Source of the DNA: Leptobrachium leishanense
Lineage: Eukaryota; Chordata; Amphibia; Anura; Megophryidae
Direction of reading: 5' to 3'
Assembly: GCA_009667805.1 (NCBI GenBank)
Contig: CM019066.1
Coordinates: 4,588,001 to 4,652,000 of the forward strand
DNA length: 64,000 nucleotides
The notes beneath the pieces are model-generated. The model saw nothing but the letters and a program-made list of their open reading frames with translations. It was not told the DNA's origin and did no database searches. Made by a program: the position numbers and the translations under genes. Shown one piece after another: positions 23,967 through 33,855 of the stretch (within the stretch, counting starts at the first letter, position 1; each line of letters opens with the position of its first letter).

Positions 23967-24309
23967 TAGCATCATAAATTTGGTTGCTTAGAATTAAAAT
24001 GTCACTGTAATTGTGATACAAAGATGCAGATGCAACAGAAACTGTGTACCTTTTTGACACACTAGACATCATATTAAAGGGACACTCCACTTATCTTGAC
24101 CATTTTATAGTTATAAAGTGTTCAGGATGTGAGTAGTGCGCCCCTTCTCCTCCCTCCAAGCTTCCCGATCTGATGAAATCGTGGGGTGAAGCGGAGGAGT
24201 TTCGTTCACCCTACCCAGCTTCACCAGCTAGGATTATTGAATTTCCTGGATGCCGGTCACCAGATCTTTCACTAGTGATGTCATCACACAGAGAACATTG
24301 CAACGTCAC
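23967..24309. other. No gene; start of a family-D element
   Basis: TTAA at 24074-24077 followed by AGGGACACTCCAC marks a family-D left end related to 10620-11215. Its matching right end is not recognisable; a second AGGGACACTCTA end lies at about 25366. Confidence 0.45.
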
Positions 24310-25017
24310 TGTTACAGATCTCTGTACCCCGGCAGGGTCACACCTGCCAATGCCGCTTCTTTGCGGGACCCCTCATGTTCTACCCAAGCAGACTCCCATG
24401 CCTCCCTCCAGTCCTCAGACGAAGCTCAAGGACCGGGACACATAGAGCCACTAGCATCCCCCAGACATAAGACGAGGCTGTAGATCTGAGGTCTTTCAGG
24501 GTTGGAATAGAACTGGTTTTAATCAGAGAACAAGCACAGATATTTATGTGGTCAGACAGGGGTCATTTAAATTCACAAAATTACAACATCTTCGAGGGGG
24601 ACCTAATCAGACTGAACAGATAATTGCACAAACATTTACTTTTTGGAAGGTGAACCATAAATAGATTAGATAGACAGTTACATTAAATATTACTTCACAT
24701 TTCTAAACGAGTCAAGATAATGGGTGATCGTGATTGACAAATAGATTACAATTTAAAACAGGCAGTGTAAACTTGACAACGAAGATTATGTTTGAGGCGC
24801 TGTTAATCAGATATTTACAACTTTCTGAGATCAGGCTTACTGGAAGGCTAATCTGATCAGCAGATAGTAACAGGCAATAACATTCTTGCATTATCACAAT
24901 TATACCAATCATTCTGTCCACAAGAGAGGGCTATGGGCCAATATTGATTGATTACTGCACCCCACCAAATATGCCTCCATGCCCATTCATCCAAAGTCCA
25001 AAATGACTTGTGTCACA
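24310..25017. mobile_element. Solo LTR (708 bp) with 5-bp target duplication
   Basis: The segment begins TGTTACAGATC and ends TTGTGTCACA (TG...CA), flanked by GTCAC on both sides (24305-24309 and 25018-25022). No internal retroelement sequence is present, as left by LTR-LTR recombination. It is not related to the other LTRs in this window. Superfamily not assigned. Confidence 0.78.
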
Positions 25018-25583
25018 GTCACCCTCTCTGAGAGCAGCCTCTGTAGCAAGCAGTCTCAGAGATGTAGCTGATGGATAGGTTCTGTGCATGCGCACAGCTC
25101 CGATCCATCATTCTGTTCAGGCACTAGGGATCTTGTGACGTAAAGTGTGCAAGTCCCATGCACAATTTGCAGTTCCTACTCTACGCAAGAAGCATAGGAG
25201 CGCAGATAGGCTTCAGGGACTTTCCAGTTTAGGAGTCCATGAGCCGACAAGTAGGAGCTGCGTGCACTGAGAGACAAAAAGTGAGTAAATTCACCCAGAA
25301 TAGAAAATAAAAAAATTGGGTAGAGGCTGTCCGCAGTGTCTGCCCAATTATTTAAGGGCAAAAAAAGGGACACTCTACTTCTTTAACCCTTTCACTGAGG
25401 ATGAAGTGTGGGGAACAAACTGGTGTGTCCCCACTCCCCGCTGTGTATGGAGGACGTTCCCCACATGCCGTGGGGCTTCCGCAGCAATGATGTCAGTTTC
25501 AGACACCCCCCAGCAGAGCCGGGAGAGTGCCTGAAGGAAGGGGCATGGGCGTTATGATGTCAGAAAGGGAATCCATTCCCTAT

Positions 25584-25765
25584 CAGGGTTATTCAGAGAG
25601 AGGTGAAAACCAGGAGAATAACTGGAGAAGTGAAAATTCTAGGTCAAAATAGCAAAACAAGAAAAATTCTCCCATTTATCTCACTTTCCAAATCAGCTAT
25701 TTTGACCTAGAATTTTCACTTCTCCAGTCATTCCCCTGGTTTTCACCTCTCTCTGAATAACCCTG
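25584..25765. mobile_element. Foldback MITE, family A (copy 2)
   Basis: A 182-bp inverted-repeat element, nearly identical to 1417-1599, inside the left arm of the family-C element. Confidence 0.88.
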
Positions 25766-25837
25766 TACGGTAGAGATACGGGGATCCTTTGGACCTCCAT
25801 ATCTCCCAATTGGTGCACAGATGGTCATGTTTGGTAT

Positions 25838-26912
25838 TGTAGCGCTGTGTTAAAAATCTTGCTGTGGCAGTACCTATTTTTGGCCACAAGATGGAGACTA
25901 TCGCGATCAGAGATACTGGACATTGGGACTACAATGCCCGGCATGCTTTGCCAGAAGACAGGAAGTGGGTGGGGACTGGAGACTTACATCCTCTGCCTCG
26001 TGGAGAAAGTTCCAGAGCGCGCCAGGGAACAGGAGAAAGCAGACGCACTGAGGAGATTGCGAGAGAACCTAGGCCAAAGCCCGAGGGAGACCTGTTATTC
26101 CTGTTTGGGTCACTCAACCTGAGGAGAAGGAGACTTGTCAGAGCCCAGACATTGCTGCAGACCGGCGGAATCGAACGGAGAGCAGGCGGTGAGCTGGACA
26201 AGCTGCATGAAGTCAGACAACGGATCTGGCCGCTAGTATCCCCAGTCAAAATCCGGAGGAGAGACGTCCTGGGTCAGCGGAGCCTAAAGCCTGCGTTGGA
26301 TGGGTGAGAGGCCTCCAAGGCTGTGTTGTGATTAAAGGTCAAGCTGCTGTTTTCTTTTTAAAGTCCACAGGGCCCCAACTGACTAGTCGAAGACTTTCCT
26401 TCATGTAAATTCACTGGCCAGTTGAACAGTACCCGGGTACCACACACATACATATACACCTTCTTTACATTCTGGGACTTAACCTGTGCAGGACTCAATT
26501 TGTTACGAATCGGAACAGGGGTTAAAGATAAAGATACGTTCCGAATATATTTTTCCTCTTTTTCCGCTGCGCGTTTGCCGTAATATGAAGGGATTGTATG
26601 TTTGGGGTTTTGCTACGTGTCCCCTTTTCTGAACCATCGGGAAATTGTATTGCTTTTATGTTCGGTTGCGAATATTTTATTTTCCGAAATACGAAGCCTC
26701 GTGTTTCGTTTCTTTTCCGCTACGCGTTTTACCGTGATACGAAAATACTGTAATAATACTTGTGAATACCGTGTTTCAACATCTGCTCAAGATTTTAGTA
26801 AACTATTTAAATGATAAAAACTCACAACTGTGTTGGAGTATATTTATTCCCTAGTGCGGGGAGACTGACCCGTGGTTCATTTTCAGCGGCTCATCCGGGA
26901 GTGAGCGCTACA
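25838..26912 (+). mobile_element. 5' LTR of Ty3/Gypsy retrotransposon (1075 bp)
   Basis: The LTR begins TGTAGCGCTGTG and ends GAGCGCTACA. The 3' LTR (37797-38871) is exactly the same length, and by eye about 10 substitutions and no indels separate them. A GTAT duplication flanks the whole element (25834-25837 and 38872-38875). Reading frames in the LTR are not genes. Confidence 0.93.
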
Positions 26913-26914
26913 CG

Positions 26915-26934
26915 TGGGGGCTCGTTTCCGGGAT
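26915..26934 (+). promoter_or_regulatory. Primer binding site, tRNA-Pro-like
   Basis: TGGGGGCTCGTTTCCGGGAT begins two bases after the 5' LTR. It matches the 18-nt tRNA-Pro primer site apart from two additional T residues in the middle. Confidence 0.7.
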
Positions 26935-26970
26935 CCAGTCTCTGGAAAAACCGCATCTAAAGGGTTAAAT

Positions 26971-28461
26971 ATGGATCCAGACACTGTTGCCGAGTGGTGT
27001 GGGGAGCACAGTAGCCAGTCAGAATGTTGTATAGTTATGGATATTCCAGCAGACACTTGGGCTGAAGATCAGATTCGCCAGGCCGTGGCCACGCTAGCAC
27101 CAGATCATCGGGGGTTAATACTGGACATTGAAAAAAACCCAGATACTTCTCACATGTATGTTCTTCTCGAATGGAGAAAGGGTGTTCCGCCATGTTTTCA
27201 GGGCACGAGCGTGAAACTGGCCGAAGAGGTGGAAGTCCAACTAATTAAGCCAAGTACGCCACGTGGCGAATCCGCAAGTGTTTCTGCGCCTAGTCCGTTG
27301 GCCATGATAGGGCCTGAATTTATCGTGGCTATTGGAGATCTACTGGCTAAATGTCAGAAAACAAGCCCTCCTCACACTAACTTCGGTTATCGACGGTTAA
27401 GAAATTTTACAGGAAACGTACCAACTCCGGCGGGAGAAGAAACCTTTGAAGAATGGGTGGAACAGGCGATGCAGGCTCTGGATGAGTGGGATGTCCCTGA
27501 GGCCCAGAAAAAGCAAAGGATCACCGAGAGCTTAAAGGGACCTGCGTCAGAAGCGGTGAGAAACCTAAAACGGAGTAGAAAAGATTGTACTGCTTTGGAT
27601 TATTTAAACGTTCTTGAAGAAGTTTTTGGGCGAACTGAAAAGGCGGCCGAATTGGTATATCAGTACGAACACACCTATCAGAGAAGAGGTGAAAGGATGA
27701 CCGAGTACATGAGGCGCCTGGATAAGATTCTACACCAGATACTCCTGAAGAAAGGGGCCGAACCGGCCGAAGTAGATAAGATCCGAATAAAACAGATCCT
27801 GAGGGGCTCTCAACCTCTAGATCCAGTGATGATGCAGCTGAGAAGCAGAGCAGGTAACCAAGAGTTAAAGTACCTGGAACTGATCCGAGTTGTACGAGAG
27901 GAAGAGGCTTTACTAGAAGAGAAATCTTTCAGGCGGGGGGAAAGGGCTTATGCACGACCTGTGAGACATAACGACAGCCTGCAACCTGAAAGCGACTCTC
28001 TAGATACCTATGGATCTGACGAGGACGAACAAGAACATCTAGTTGTTTTTAAATCTACAGAGAAGGCTGCCAAAGAGTCGAACCTCCCTGAATGGGGTGA
28101 ATTGTCCAAAACCGTCAAGAAAGTTCAGGAAGCTCAAGTTGAATTGCAACAAGCGCATGCGGAACTGTGCTGGGTATTGATGAAGGTGACAGAGATGCAG
28201 GCAGAAATGCAGAAATTCCTCACAGGTATGCAGACGACGGGAGTTGCTGTGGCGTCTGGTCCAAATCCTTTAACCAAATCTCAACAAGCAACTACGTCTC
28301 CGCTCTCTAAGAAGAGATGTTTCGGGTGTGGAGAAATGGGCCATTTCCGCGCACAGTGCAAAGGCCGAAAGCCTGAGAAGGATAGAGTCAAGGGACTGTT
28401 GGAAGCCCTGGAAGGACTGTTATCTACCTCACCGGCGGGAAACGCCAGAGGGCACCAGTAA
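26971..28461 (+). CDS. Gag of Ty3/Gypsy element, PNMA-like, 496 aa, open
   Basis: This is the structural (capsid/nucleocapsid) protein of the retrotransposon. I chose the first ATG (26971, MDPDTVAEWC). Residues about 1-95 look like the RRM-like N-terminal domain of PNMA proteins (EWC near the start, a DIPAD turn, then the VLLEWRKGVPP strand). Residues about 145-310 match the PNMA/Ty3 capsid domain (FTGNVPTPAGEETFEEWVEQ; EYMRRLDKILHQ). A CX2CX4HX4C zinc knuckle (CFGCGEMGHFRAQC) starts near residue 450. The frame is uninterrupted although pol is broken. Family knowledge: vertebrate PNMA genes are domesticated Gypsy gag genes. Here LTRs, primer site and pol show it is a retrotransposon gene rather than a host PNMA gene. 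Confidence 0.88.
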   Translation: MDPDTVAEWCGEHSSQSECCIVMDIPADTWAEDQIRQAVATLAPDHRGLILDIEKNPDTSHMYVLLEWRKGVPPCFQGTSVKLAEEVEVQLIKPSTPRGESASVSAPSPLAMIGPEFIVAIGDLLAKCQKTSPPHTNFGYRRLRNFTGNVPTPAGEETFEEWVEQAMQALDEWDVPEAQKKQRITESLKGPASEAVRNLKRSRKDCTALDYLNVLEEVFGRTEKAAELVYQYEHTYQRRGERMTEYMRRLDKILHQILLKKGAEPAEVDKIRIKQILRGSQPLDPVMMQLRSRAGNQELKYLELIRVVREEEALLEEKSFRRGERAYARPVRHNDSLQPESDSLDTYGSDEDEQEHLVVFKSTEKAAKESNLPEWGELSKTVKKVQEAQVELQQAHAELCWVLMKVTEMQAEMQKFLTGMQTTGVAVASGPNPLTKSQQATTSPLSKKRCFGCGEMGHFRAQCKGRKPEKDRVKGLLEALEGLLSTSPAGNARGHQ

Positions 28462-28729
28462 AGGAGCAACCTGAGTGCCCGAGGGTTGAACCCCGCTCCA
28501 GAAACCAAGTAAAGACTAAGAGGGCGAGAAGGCCAAAGCCGAGCCAACTGTAGAGCCTGCCAGGACTGAAAGAGTCCCTCCCTTAGCATCCGGGTCTACG
28601 TCATGGGGAAGCAATGCACGCCAAAAACCTGCACGGGCCAAGAAAAAGGCCAGGGTACAGCAAACTGGGTCTAAGCGTCCGGATACCGCCACAAAATTTC
28701 CTGACCAACTGATAGGTCCTTCTCCTATT
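28462..28729 (+). other. Gag-pol junction, no single open frame
   Basis: After the gag TAA (28459-28461) all frames soon reach stops, while a lysine/arginine-rich frame is readable for about 30 codons. The frame relation of gag to pol cannot be established. Confidence 0.5.
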
Positions 28730-29423
28730 GTGCCAATCCAAGTGGAAGGAGTCTACACCAAAGCCCTGTTGGATTCAGGGGCTCAAGTGACATTGATCTA
28801 CAGAGACTTCTATGAGAAACACTTAAAGCACATTCCTTTGCAAGAATTGAAGGATTTGGAAATATGGGGTATCGGCACTGAGAAACTCCCTTATGACGGG
28901 TACCTGCAAGTGAAGTTGGAGATCGGATCTGAAGTCATCGGGCAGTCTGGGGGTTGTGATGCATTGGCTATTGTGTGTCCTCGACCCTCGGGTGTGAACA
29001 GAAGCTCCCTGATAGTGGGGACGAATACTGACCTAGTGCGGCGTCTCCTGACGCCTATCGTGTTGGAGGAAGGTTCAACTCAAGGAGTGCACCCAATGTT
29101 ACGTCCGGTCTATCAGAGGATGGTCGAAGAACGAAAGGCACCTGCCGAGGTGGAGACTGTGGAGATTGGGTGGAACAGAGAAGGTTCTGCAAGCAGGAGA
29201 AGTAGCGAGCTTCCGGGCTTCAGTCAAGTTGAACGGGTCGCAACCAGGCCCCTATGTGGTGCTGGGAACCGATTTTGATCATGGGAGTGAAACCGGAGTC
29301 AAAGTAATTCCTGAGATAATCTCCACCAAAGCTCTGAAGAGAACACGAGGAAGAGTCTCGGTCAGCGTATGCAATGTGACGGATTCTCCAGTAGTCCTTA
29401 AAGCACGAATGCCTATCGGGTAA
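28730..29423 (+). pseudogene. Gypsy pol: aspartic protease region, broken
   Basis: The retropepsin active site LLDSGAQVTLI lies near the start (frame beginning by 28730), followed by an IWGIGTEKLPYDGYLQVKLE-type flap region. The frame changes near 29160-29280, and the downstream part (29166-29423) ends in a TAA that lies in the same frame as the RT that follows. At least one indel and one nonsense change are therefore needed to explain the break. Confidence 0.8.
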
Positions 29424-29465
29424 GTAGAGTCTGCTACACCCCTCTCTACCGATTCAGGAGGGGGA

Positions 29466-30560
29466 GTGGGTAAAGAGATTCCAGATGAAAGATTCTACCC
29501 CAAGGACGCTCCCATTTTACCTGAGTGGAAGAAACGTCTTCAGTCTCAAGTCCTAAAGTGGAAGGAATTGTTCTCAAAAGATGAGTTCGATGTGGGCCTA
29601 GCTAAGAGTACTGAGCACCGCATTCGGTTACAAGAAGATAAGCCGTTTCGAGAAAGATCAAGGCGAGTTCCGCTAGGAGACTTAGATGATCTGCGAGAGC
29701 AGCTGAACGAATTGCAAAGAACCAAGGTGATTCAAGAGTCCAGGAGTCCATACGCATCTCCTATAGTGTTGGTCCGGAAGAAAAATGGTTCTGTCCGCTT
29801 ATGCATAGACTACCGCACATTGAACCGGAGAACCATCCCCGATCAATATGCCACTCCTCGGATAGAAGATGCCCTACAGTGTTTGTCTGGAGCAAAGTGG
29901 TTTAGTGTACTAGACCTGCGAAGCGGGTATCACCAGATACCAATGCATCCTGAAGACAAGGAGAAAACTGCGTTTATCTGTCCACTGGGGTTCTTTGAAT
30001 TCAACAGGATGCCTCAAGGCCTTACGGGGGCTCCAGCCACGTTCCAACGGTTGATGGAGAAGACAGTCGGGGATATGAATCTAATCGAAGTATTAGTGTA
30101 CCTGGATGACATAATTGTGTTTGGGAAGACTCTGGAAGAACATGAGCAACGTTTGGAGAAGGTCTTGAAGAGGCTCCATGAAGAGGGGCTGAAACTGTCT
30201 CTAGAGAAATGCCAATTCTGTCTACCGTCTGTTACGTATTTGGGACATGTGGTCTCAGCAGAAGGTGTTTCAACAGACCCTCGGAAGTTGGAGGCTGTAG
30301 CTTCTTGGCCTAGACCCCGAAACGTCACTGAGCTTAGATCTTTCTTGGGATTCTGTTCATACTATCGAAGATTTGTGGGAGGATTCGCGAAAATAGCTCA
30401 ACCACTGAACAAACTCCTGCAGAAGGAAACCACAGAAGAAGGCTGCAAGGTCTCTGACAAAAACCCGTCAGCTCCGGGGCCAAGGAAAGCTCGAGAGTCT
30501 ATACAAGGTGAATGGACCAGTCAATGTGAAGGAGCTTTCGTAAAGCTGAAGAGAGCCTAA
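29466..30560 (+). pseudogene. Gypsy pol: reverse transcriptase domain
   Basis: About 364 codons are open. Ty3/Gypsy RT motifs appear in order: VRKKNGSVRLCIDYRTLN, LDLRSGYHQIPM, FNRMPQGLTGAPATFQRLME, the catalytic VYLDDIIVFG and the YLGHVVS block. The frame ends at 30560, and the RNase H that should follow continues in another frame from 30575. RT itself shows no internal break. Confidence 0.88.
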
Positions 30561-30574
30561 CCCGAGCTCCTGTT

Positions 30575-31402
30575 TTGGCCTATGCGGACCCTCACAAGCC
30601 GTATGAATTACATGTGGATGCCAGCCAAGAAGGTCTGGGAGGAGTCCTATATCAGGAGTATGGTGGATTGCTGAGGCCTGTGGCGTACGTGAGCCGGAGC
30701 CTTACGCCTTCAGAGAAGAACTATCCTACTCACAAGCTGGAGTTCCTAGCCTTGAAGTGGGCAGTGGTGGACAAGTTGAAAGACTATCTGTATGGAGCTG
30801 AGTTCGTGATCAAGACGGATAACAATCCTCTTACCTACATCCTTACTACCGCAAAACTGGACGCAATGGGACATCGGTGGTTGGCCGCTCTGTCAGGGTT
30901 TCGGTTCAGCCTGAAGTATCGCCCTGGGGTGAATAATCGAGATGCTGATGCGTTATCGAGAAGACCCTACACTACAGAATGGACTCAGTTGACTCCAGAC
31001 GGGGTGCAAGCTTTGTGTCAAGGAACAGAGCGCCGGGTCAAAGGAGGGATTGAAGCAGAGGCCATAGGAGTTATGGCTGCGGCTGTTCCTGAGTTCTACT
31101 GTAACCCTACGCAGTTAAGGGATGAAAGTTTACCTACCTTTTTGAGACAGGACCTGAAAGCGGATCAGGCCCGAGACCCTTTAATTGCCTTGACCATAAA
31201 GGCCCTGTCTGCAAACCAGCGAGAGATTTTGTTAACCAACTCCCCGAGTGGAGCCAGATTGGTCTACAAAGAGTGGGAGCGGTTAAAGATGTTGGATGGG
31301 GTGGTCTACCGAAGGGGCCCCTCAACCAACTCTGAAGAGATTCAACAGTTATTCCTCCCTACTAAACATAGGGAGAGTGTGCTGGCCTGCATCACTACAT
31401 GA
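30575..31402 (+). pseudogene. Gypsy pol: RNase H and start of integrase
   Basis: The RNase H-like domain has ELHVDASQEGLGGVLYQ, the E in HKLEFLALKWA and TDNNPLTYILTTAKLD, and ends with NNRDADALSRRP. A linker follows, then the N-terminal integrase region (MLDGVVYRRGP). The frame stops at 31402 and continues in a different frame at 31399. Confidence 0.85.
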
Positions 31403-31878
31403 TGAGCATGGACATTTGGGTGCAGAGAGAACTTTTAAGCTGGTGCGAGAGTAGGTTCTATTGGCCTTGTATGAGGGCTGAAGTAGAAAGTTATTGTCAT
31501 TCCTGTCTGAGGTGCATTCAGAGAAAGACTCTACCGACCCGAACTGCTCCAATGAGCCATCTGCAGAGCCAGGGACCCATGGATTTGGTGTGCATTGACT
31601 TCTTGTGCTTAGAGCCGGATGCTAGTGGGCAAGGGAACATTCTAATAGTGACTGATCATTTCACTCGTTACGCCCAAGCTTTTTCCACGAAAGATCAACG
31701 CGCTCCAACTGTAGCCAAGGTGTTGATGGAAAAGTTCTTTGTTCACTACGGACTGCCAAGGAGGATACACTCTGATCAGGGTAGAGACTTTGAAAGCAGA
31801 CTGGTGGGGCAGTTGTTAGAGCTGTTGGGAATCCAAAAGACCCGAACCACACCATATCACCCTCAAGGTGATGCTCAG
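31399..31878 (+). pseudogene. Gypsy pol: integrase zinc finger and catalytic core, cut by insertion
   Basis: The second half of the HHCC finger (CHSCLRCIQRK) is followed by the catalytic core with the first Asp in VCIDFLCLE and the second in HSDQGRDFE. The frame is interrupted at 31878 by the inner LTR element. The third catalytic residue (Glu) lies on the far side, after 36538. Confidence 0.87.
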
Positions 31879-32952
31879 TGTCACGGAATGGCCCAGCACC
31901 CTCAGCCAGGGGCGGTGCAGTGACAGTGGTGACATGGACACTTGGGTGTGGTGGCACGCACCTAATTTTATAAGTACTTTTATTTAGATGTGATTGTGTG
32001 GTGTAATAAAGTGTTCCCCGTTGGTTTATTGTGTAATGTATTTTCCCCTTTGTTGCCTTGCTCGCCGCCATTTTCCGATCACCTTGTGGCGCAGTTAAGA
32101 ATTCTCGATTCGGAAAATGGCCGATCCGAACCATCCGGTTCGGATCGCAAAATGGCCGATTCGGACCATCCGGTCCGAATTGGCGACTCCCTGAAGGCCA
32201 AGGGCCAATGGGTCCTGGGAGGGCGGGCAAGGAGTCCCATTGTATTCTAATTGTGTGCAGAGGTAATAAATGCTTGTACTGTAAACAATAAAGGGAGTTC
32301 CTGCAGTGCATTCAGCTTTGACTGGTGTGTCTTATTTTCGTACCGTATTCTCGTATCTGAGAGTCCCCCGCGATCTCAGGGTACGGTGTCCATCCAGGTA
32401 CGAACCGAAGCGAGCGCTCTGTGCCTGCATCGAGTAGCAGGGCAGAGGCGCAGCGCAGGAAGATTTGGTTCTCAGAGAGACGGAGATCCGAACCGAAGGG
32501 CGCGGCCGCGTACCTCGCTACGGTGTTGCGAGGGATTGCGGGAAGATCCGAATCCCTCGCCCTTTCTGCCAGATCCGAAGTTCCTTTCAGCCGATCCGAT
32601 CCGAAAGGTCATTCCTCCATTGAGATCAGAAAAGTTACCCGCACCGCGATCGGAAACGTTTCCCACATAGATCCGAAGATTCCTCCGTGGCTGGCAGATC
32701 CGATCTCCACGGACGTCCCACACCCACAAGGTCAGTGAGCCAGCTGCTCGGGACGCTGAGTGCCGTATGGCTCAGTGGTCGGGCTGGTTCTAGGCAGGGG
32801 TCCCCTCCACCGCCCGCTAACCCTTCCCCAGGGTCACGCCAGGCCGCACGAGACGCCGAGTGCGCGTCACTCGGTAGTCGGGCCAGCGGTAAGCGAAGGG
32901 GTCACGCAGATTGAGCACACCCGCAGGCGGAACAACATCCCATTCCGTCATA
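31879..32952 (+). mobile_element. 5' LTR of inner element (1074 bp)
   Basis: The LTR begins TGTCACGGAATGG and ends CCATTCCGTCATA, an imperfect inverted pair that does not finish in the usual CA. It contains AATAAA-type signals (about 32005 and 32285) and many copies of GATCCGAA and its complement, used both near the middle (32105-32180) and near the end (32480-32705). Confidence 0.92.
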
Positions 32953-32953
32953 C

Positions 32954-32971
32954 TGGTGGCAGCGGTGGGAT
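32954..32971 (+). promoter_or_regulatory. Primer binding site, tRNA-Leu type
   Basis: TGGTGGCAGCGGTGGGAT starts one base after the LTR. From knowledge of vertebrate tRNAs it is complementary over 18 nt to the 3' end (with CCA) of a tRNA-Leu isoacceptor whose acceptor arm ends CCCACCGCTGCCA. Confidence 0.75.
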
Positions 32972-33003
32972 CGCTCTCTGCAGACCCCTAGGAGACTTAC
33001 GCC

Positions 33004-33855
33004 ATGGCGGTGTACAACCCCTACGACAGGGACACCCTGCGTGGGATGTTGGAGAACCGGGGAGGAACGCCGGGTAACAAAAAGAGGAAGACCCTGATCA
33101 AGGAACTGACCAGGATGGATCAGGACGAGGCGATGATGCCCGCCCCCAGCCCTGCCCGCGCAGAGGTGGAGGAAGATGCTGGCCTCAGAGAGTTGCGGCG
33201 TCGGATTGCCCTGCTCGGTGATGCCCCGGCGGAGGGGGCCAGATATCAAGTGATTCGGGAGTTCTACCGGGAAGTTGAGCAGGAGAAGGAACGCCAGCAC
33301 GAGCTGCGGTTGGCAGAGCTCCGCGGAGCAGAGACTGATTATGTTGACCGAACCCTACCCTGTGGAACCCTGGGTCGAGGCTCACAGCTCGACTGGAGCT
33401 TCACCCTGGGAATCTGCAAACCCCAGTGGCTACGCTTGCGGGACTCTCAGCTCGCCTGGAGCCTGTACGGGGGACGTCACTTATCCCGCGACCTTCGGAT
33501 GAAGACTCACAGCCCGCATGGAGCTGCATCTGAGGACGCCCCATTCCCCGTTGAGGAGCGGTGCTCCTGTGCTGGCACCTTCGCCGACATGAAGGTCGGG
33601 TTGGCAAGAGAGCTGCAGGAGGGCCTGGAGCAGGACCAGAGGTCCACAGAGGAACTGTGGTACGAGGCCCTGGACCATGAGCGGGACTGCCATGGTGTGT
33701 ACATTCCTTCCGACGCTGTCGTCCATCGGGTGCAGTACGATGTGCGAGCAGCGTTCCTGCAAGGTCGGGCCCCAGAGGAGTGGGAGGCCGAGCTCCGGAG
33801 CCTGGTGCAGCAGGAGATCGCACTGGACGCCGAGTACCCGCGCTCCGGTGGCTAA
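33004..33855 (+). CDS. Inner element ORF1, unknown protein with SAP-like N-terminus
   Basis: The ATG at 33004 (MAVYNPYDRDTLRGMLENRG) follows the primer site by 32 bases, where gag normally starts. Residues about 5-38 (DRDTLRGMLENRG, then KKRKTLIKELTRMD) resemble a SAP-type helix-loop-helix. A charged, coiled-coil-like stretch follows (about 55-105), then a Cys/Trp-containing segment and a second acidic helical region. No zinc knuckle or capsid motif is recognised. The frame ends at 33855, and a second open frame overlaps it by 76 bases (-1 relation), so the two may be one protein divided by an indel or read by frameshifting. Function unknown; it may be a highly diverged Gag. Confidence 0.6.
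   Translation: MAVYNPYDRDTLRGMLENRGGTPGNKKRKTLIKELTRMDQDEAMMPAPSPARAEVEEDAGLRELRRRIALLGDAPAEGARYQVIREFYREVEQEKERQHELRLAELRGAETDYVDRTLPCGTLGRGSQLDWSFTLGICKPQWLRLRDSQLAWSLYGGRHLSRDLRMKTHSPHGAASEDAPFPVEERCSCAGTFADMKVGLARELQEGLEQDQRSTEELWYEALDHERDCHGVYIPSDAVVHRVQYDVRAAFLQGRAPEEWEAELRSLVQQEIALDAEYPRSGG

Noticed and set aside
26971..28461. A host PNMA gene
   Set aside because: The PNMA-like frame is followed by pol domains and enclosed by LTRs, a primer site and a polypurine tract, so it is the gag of a retrotransposon copy.
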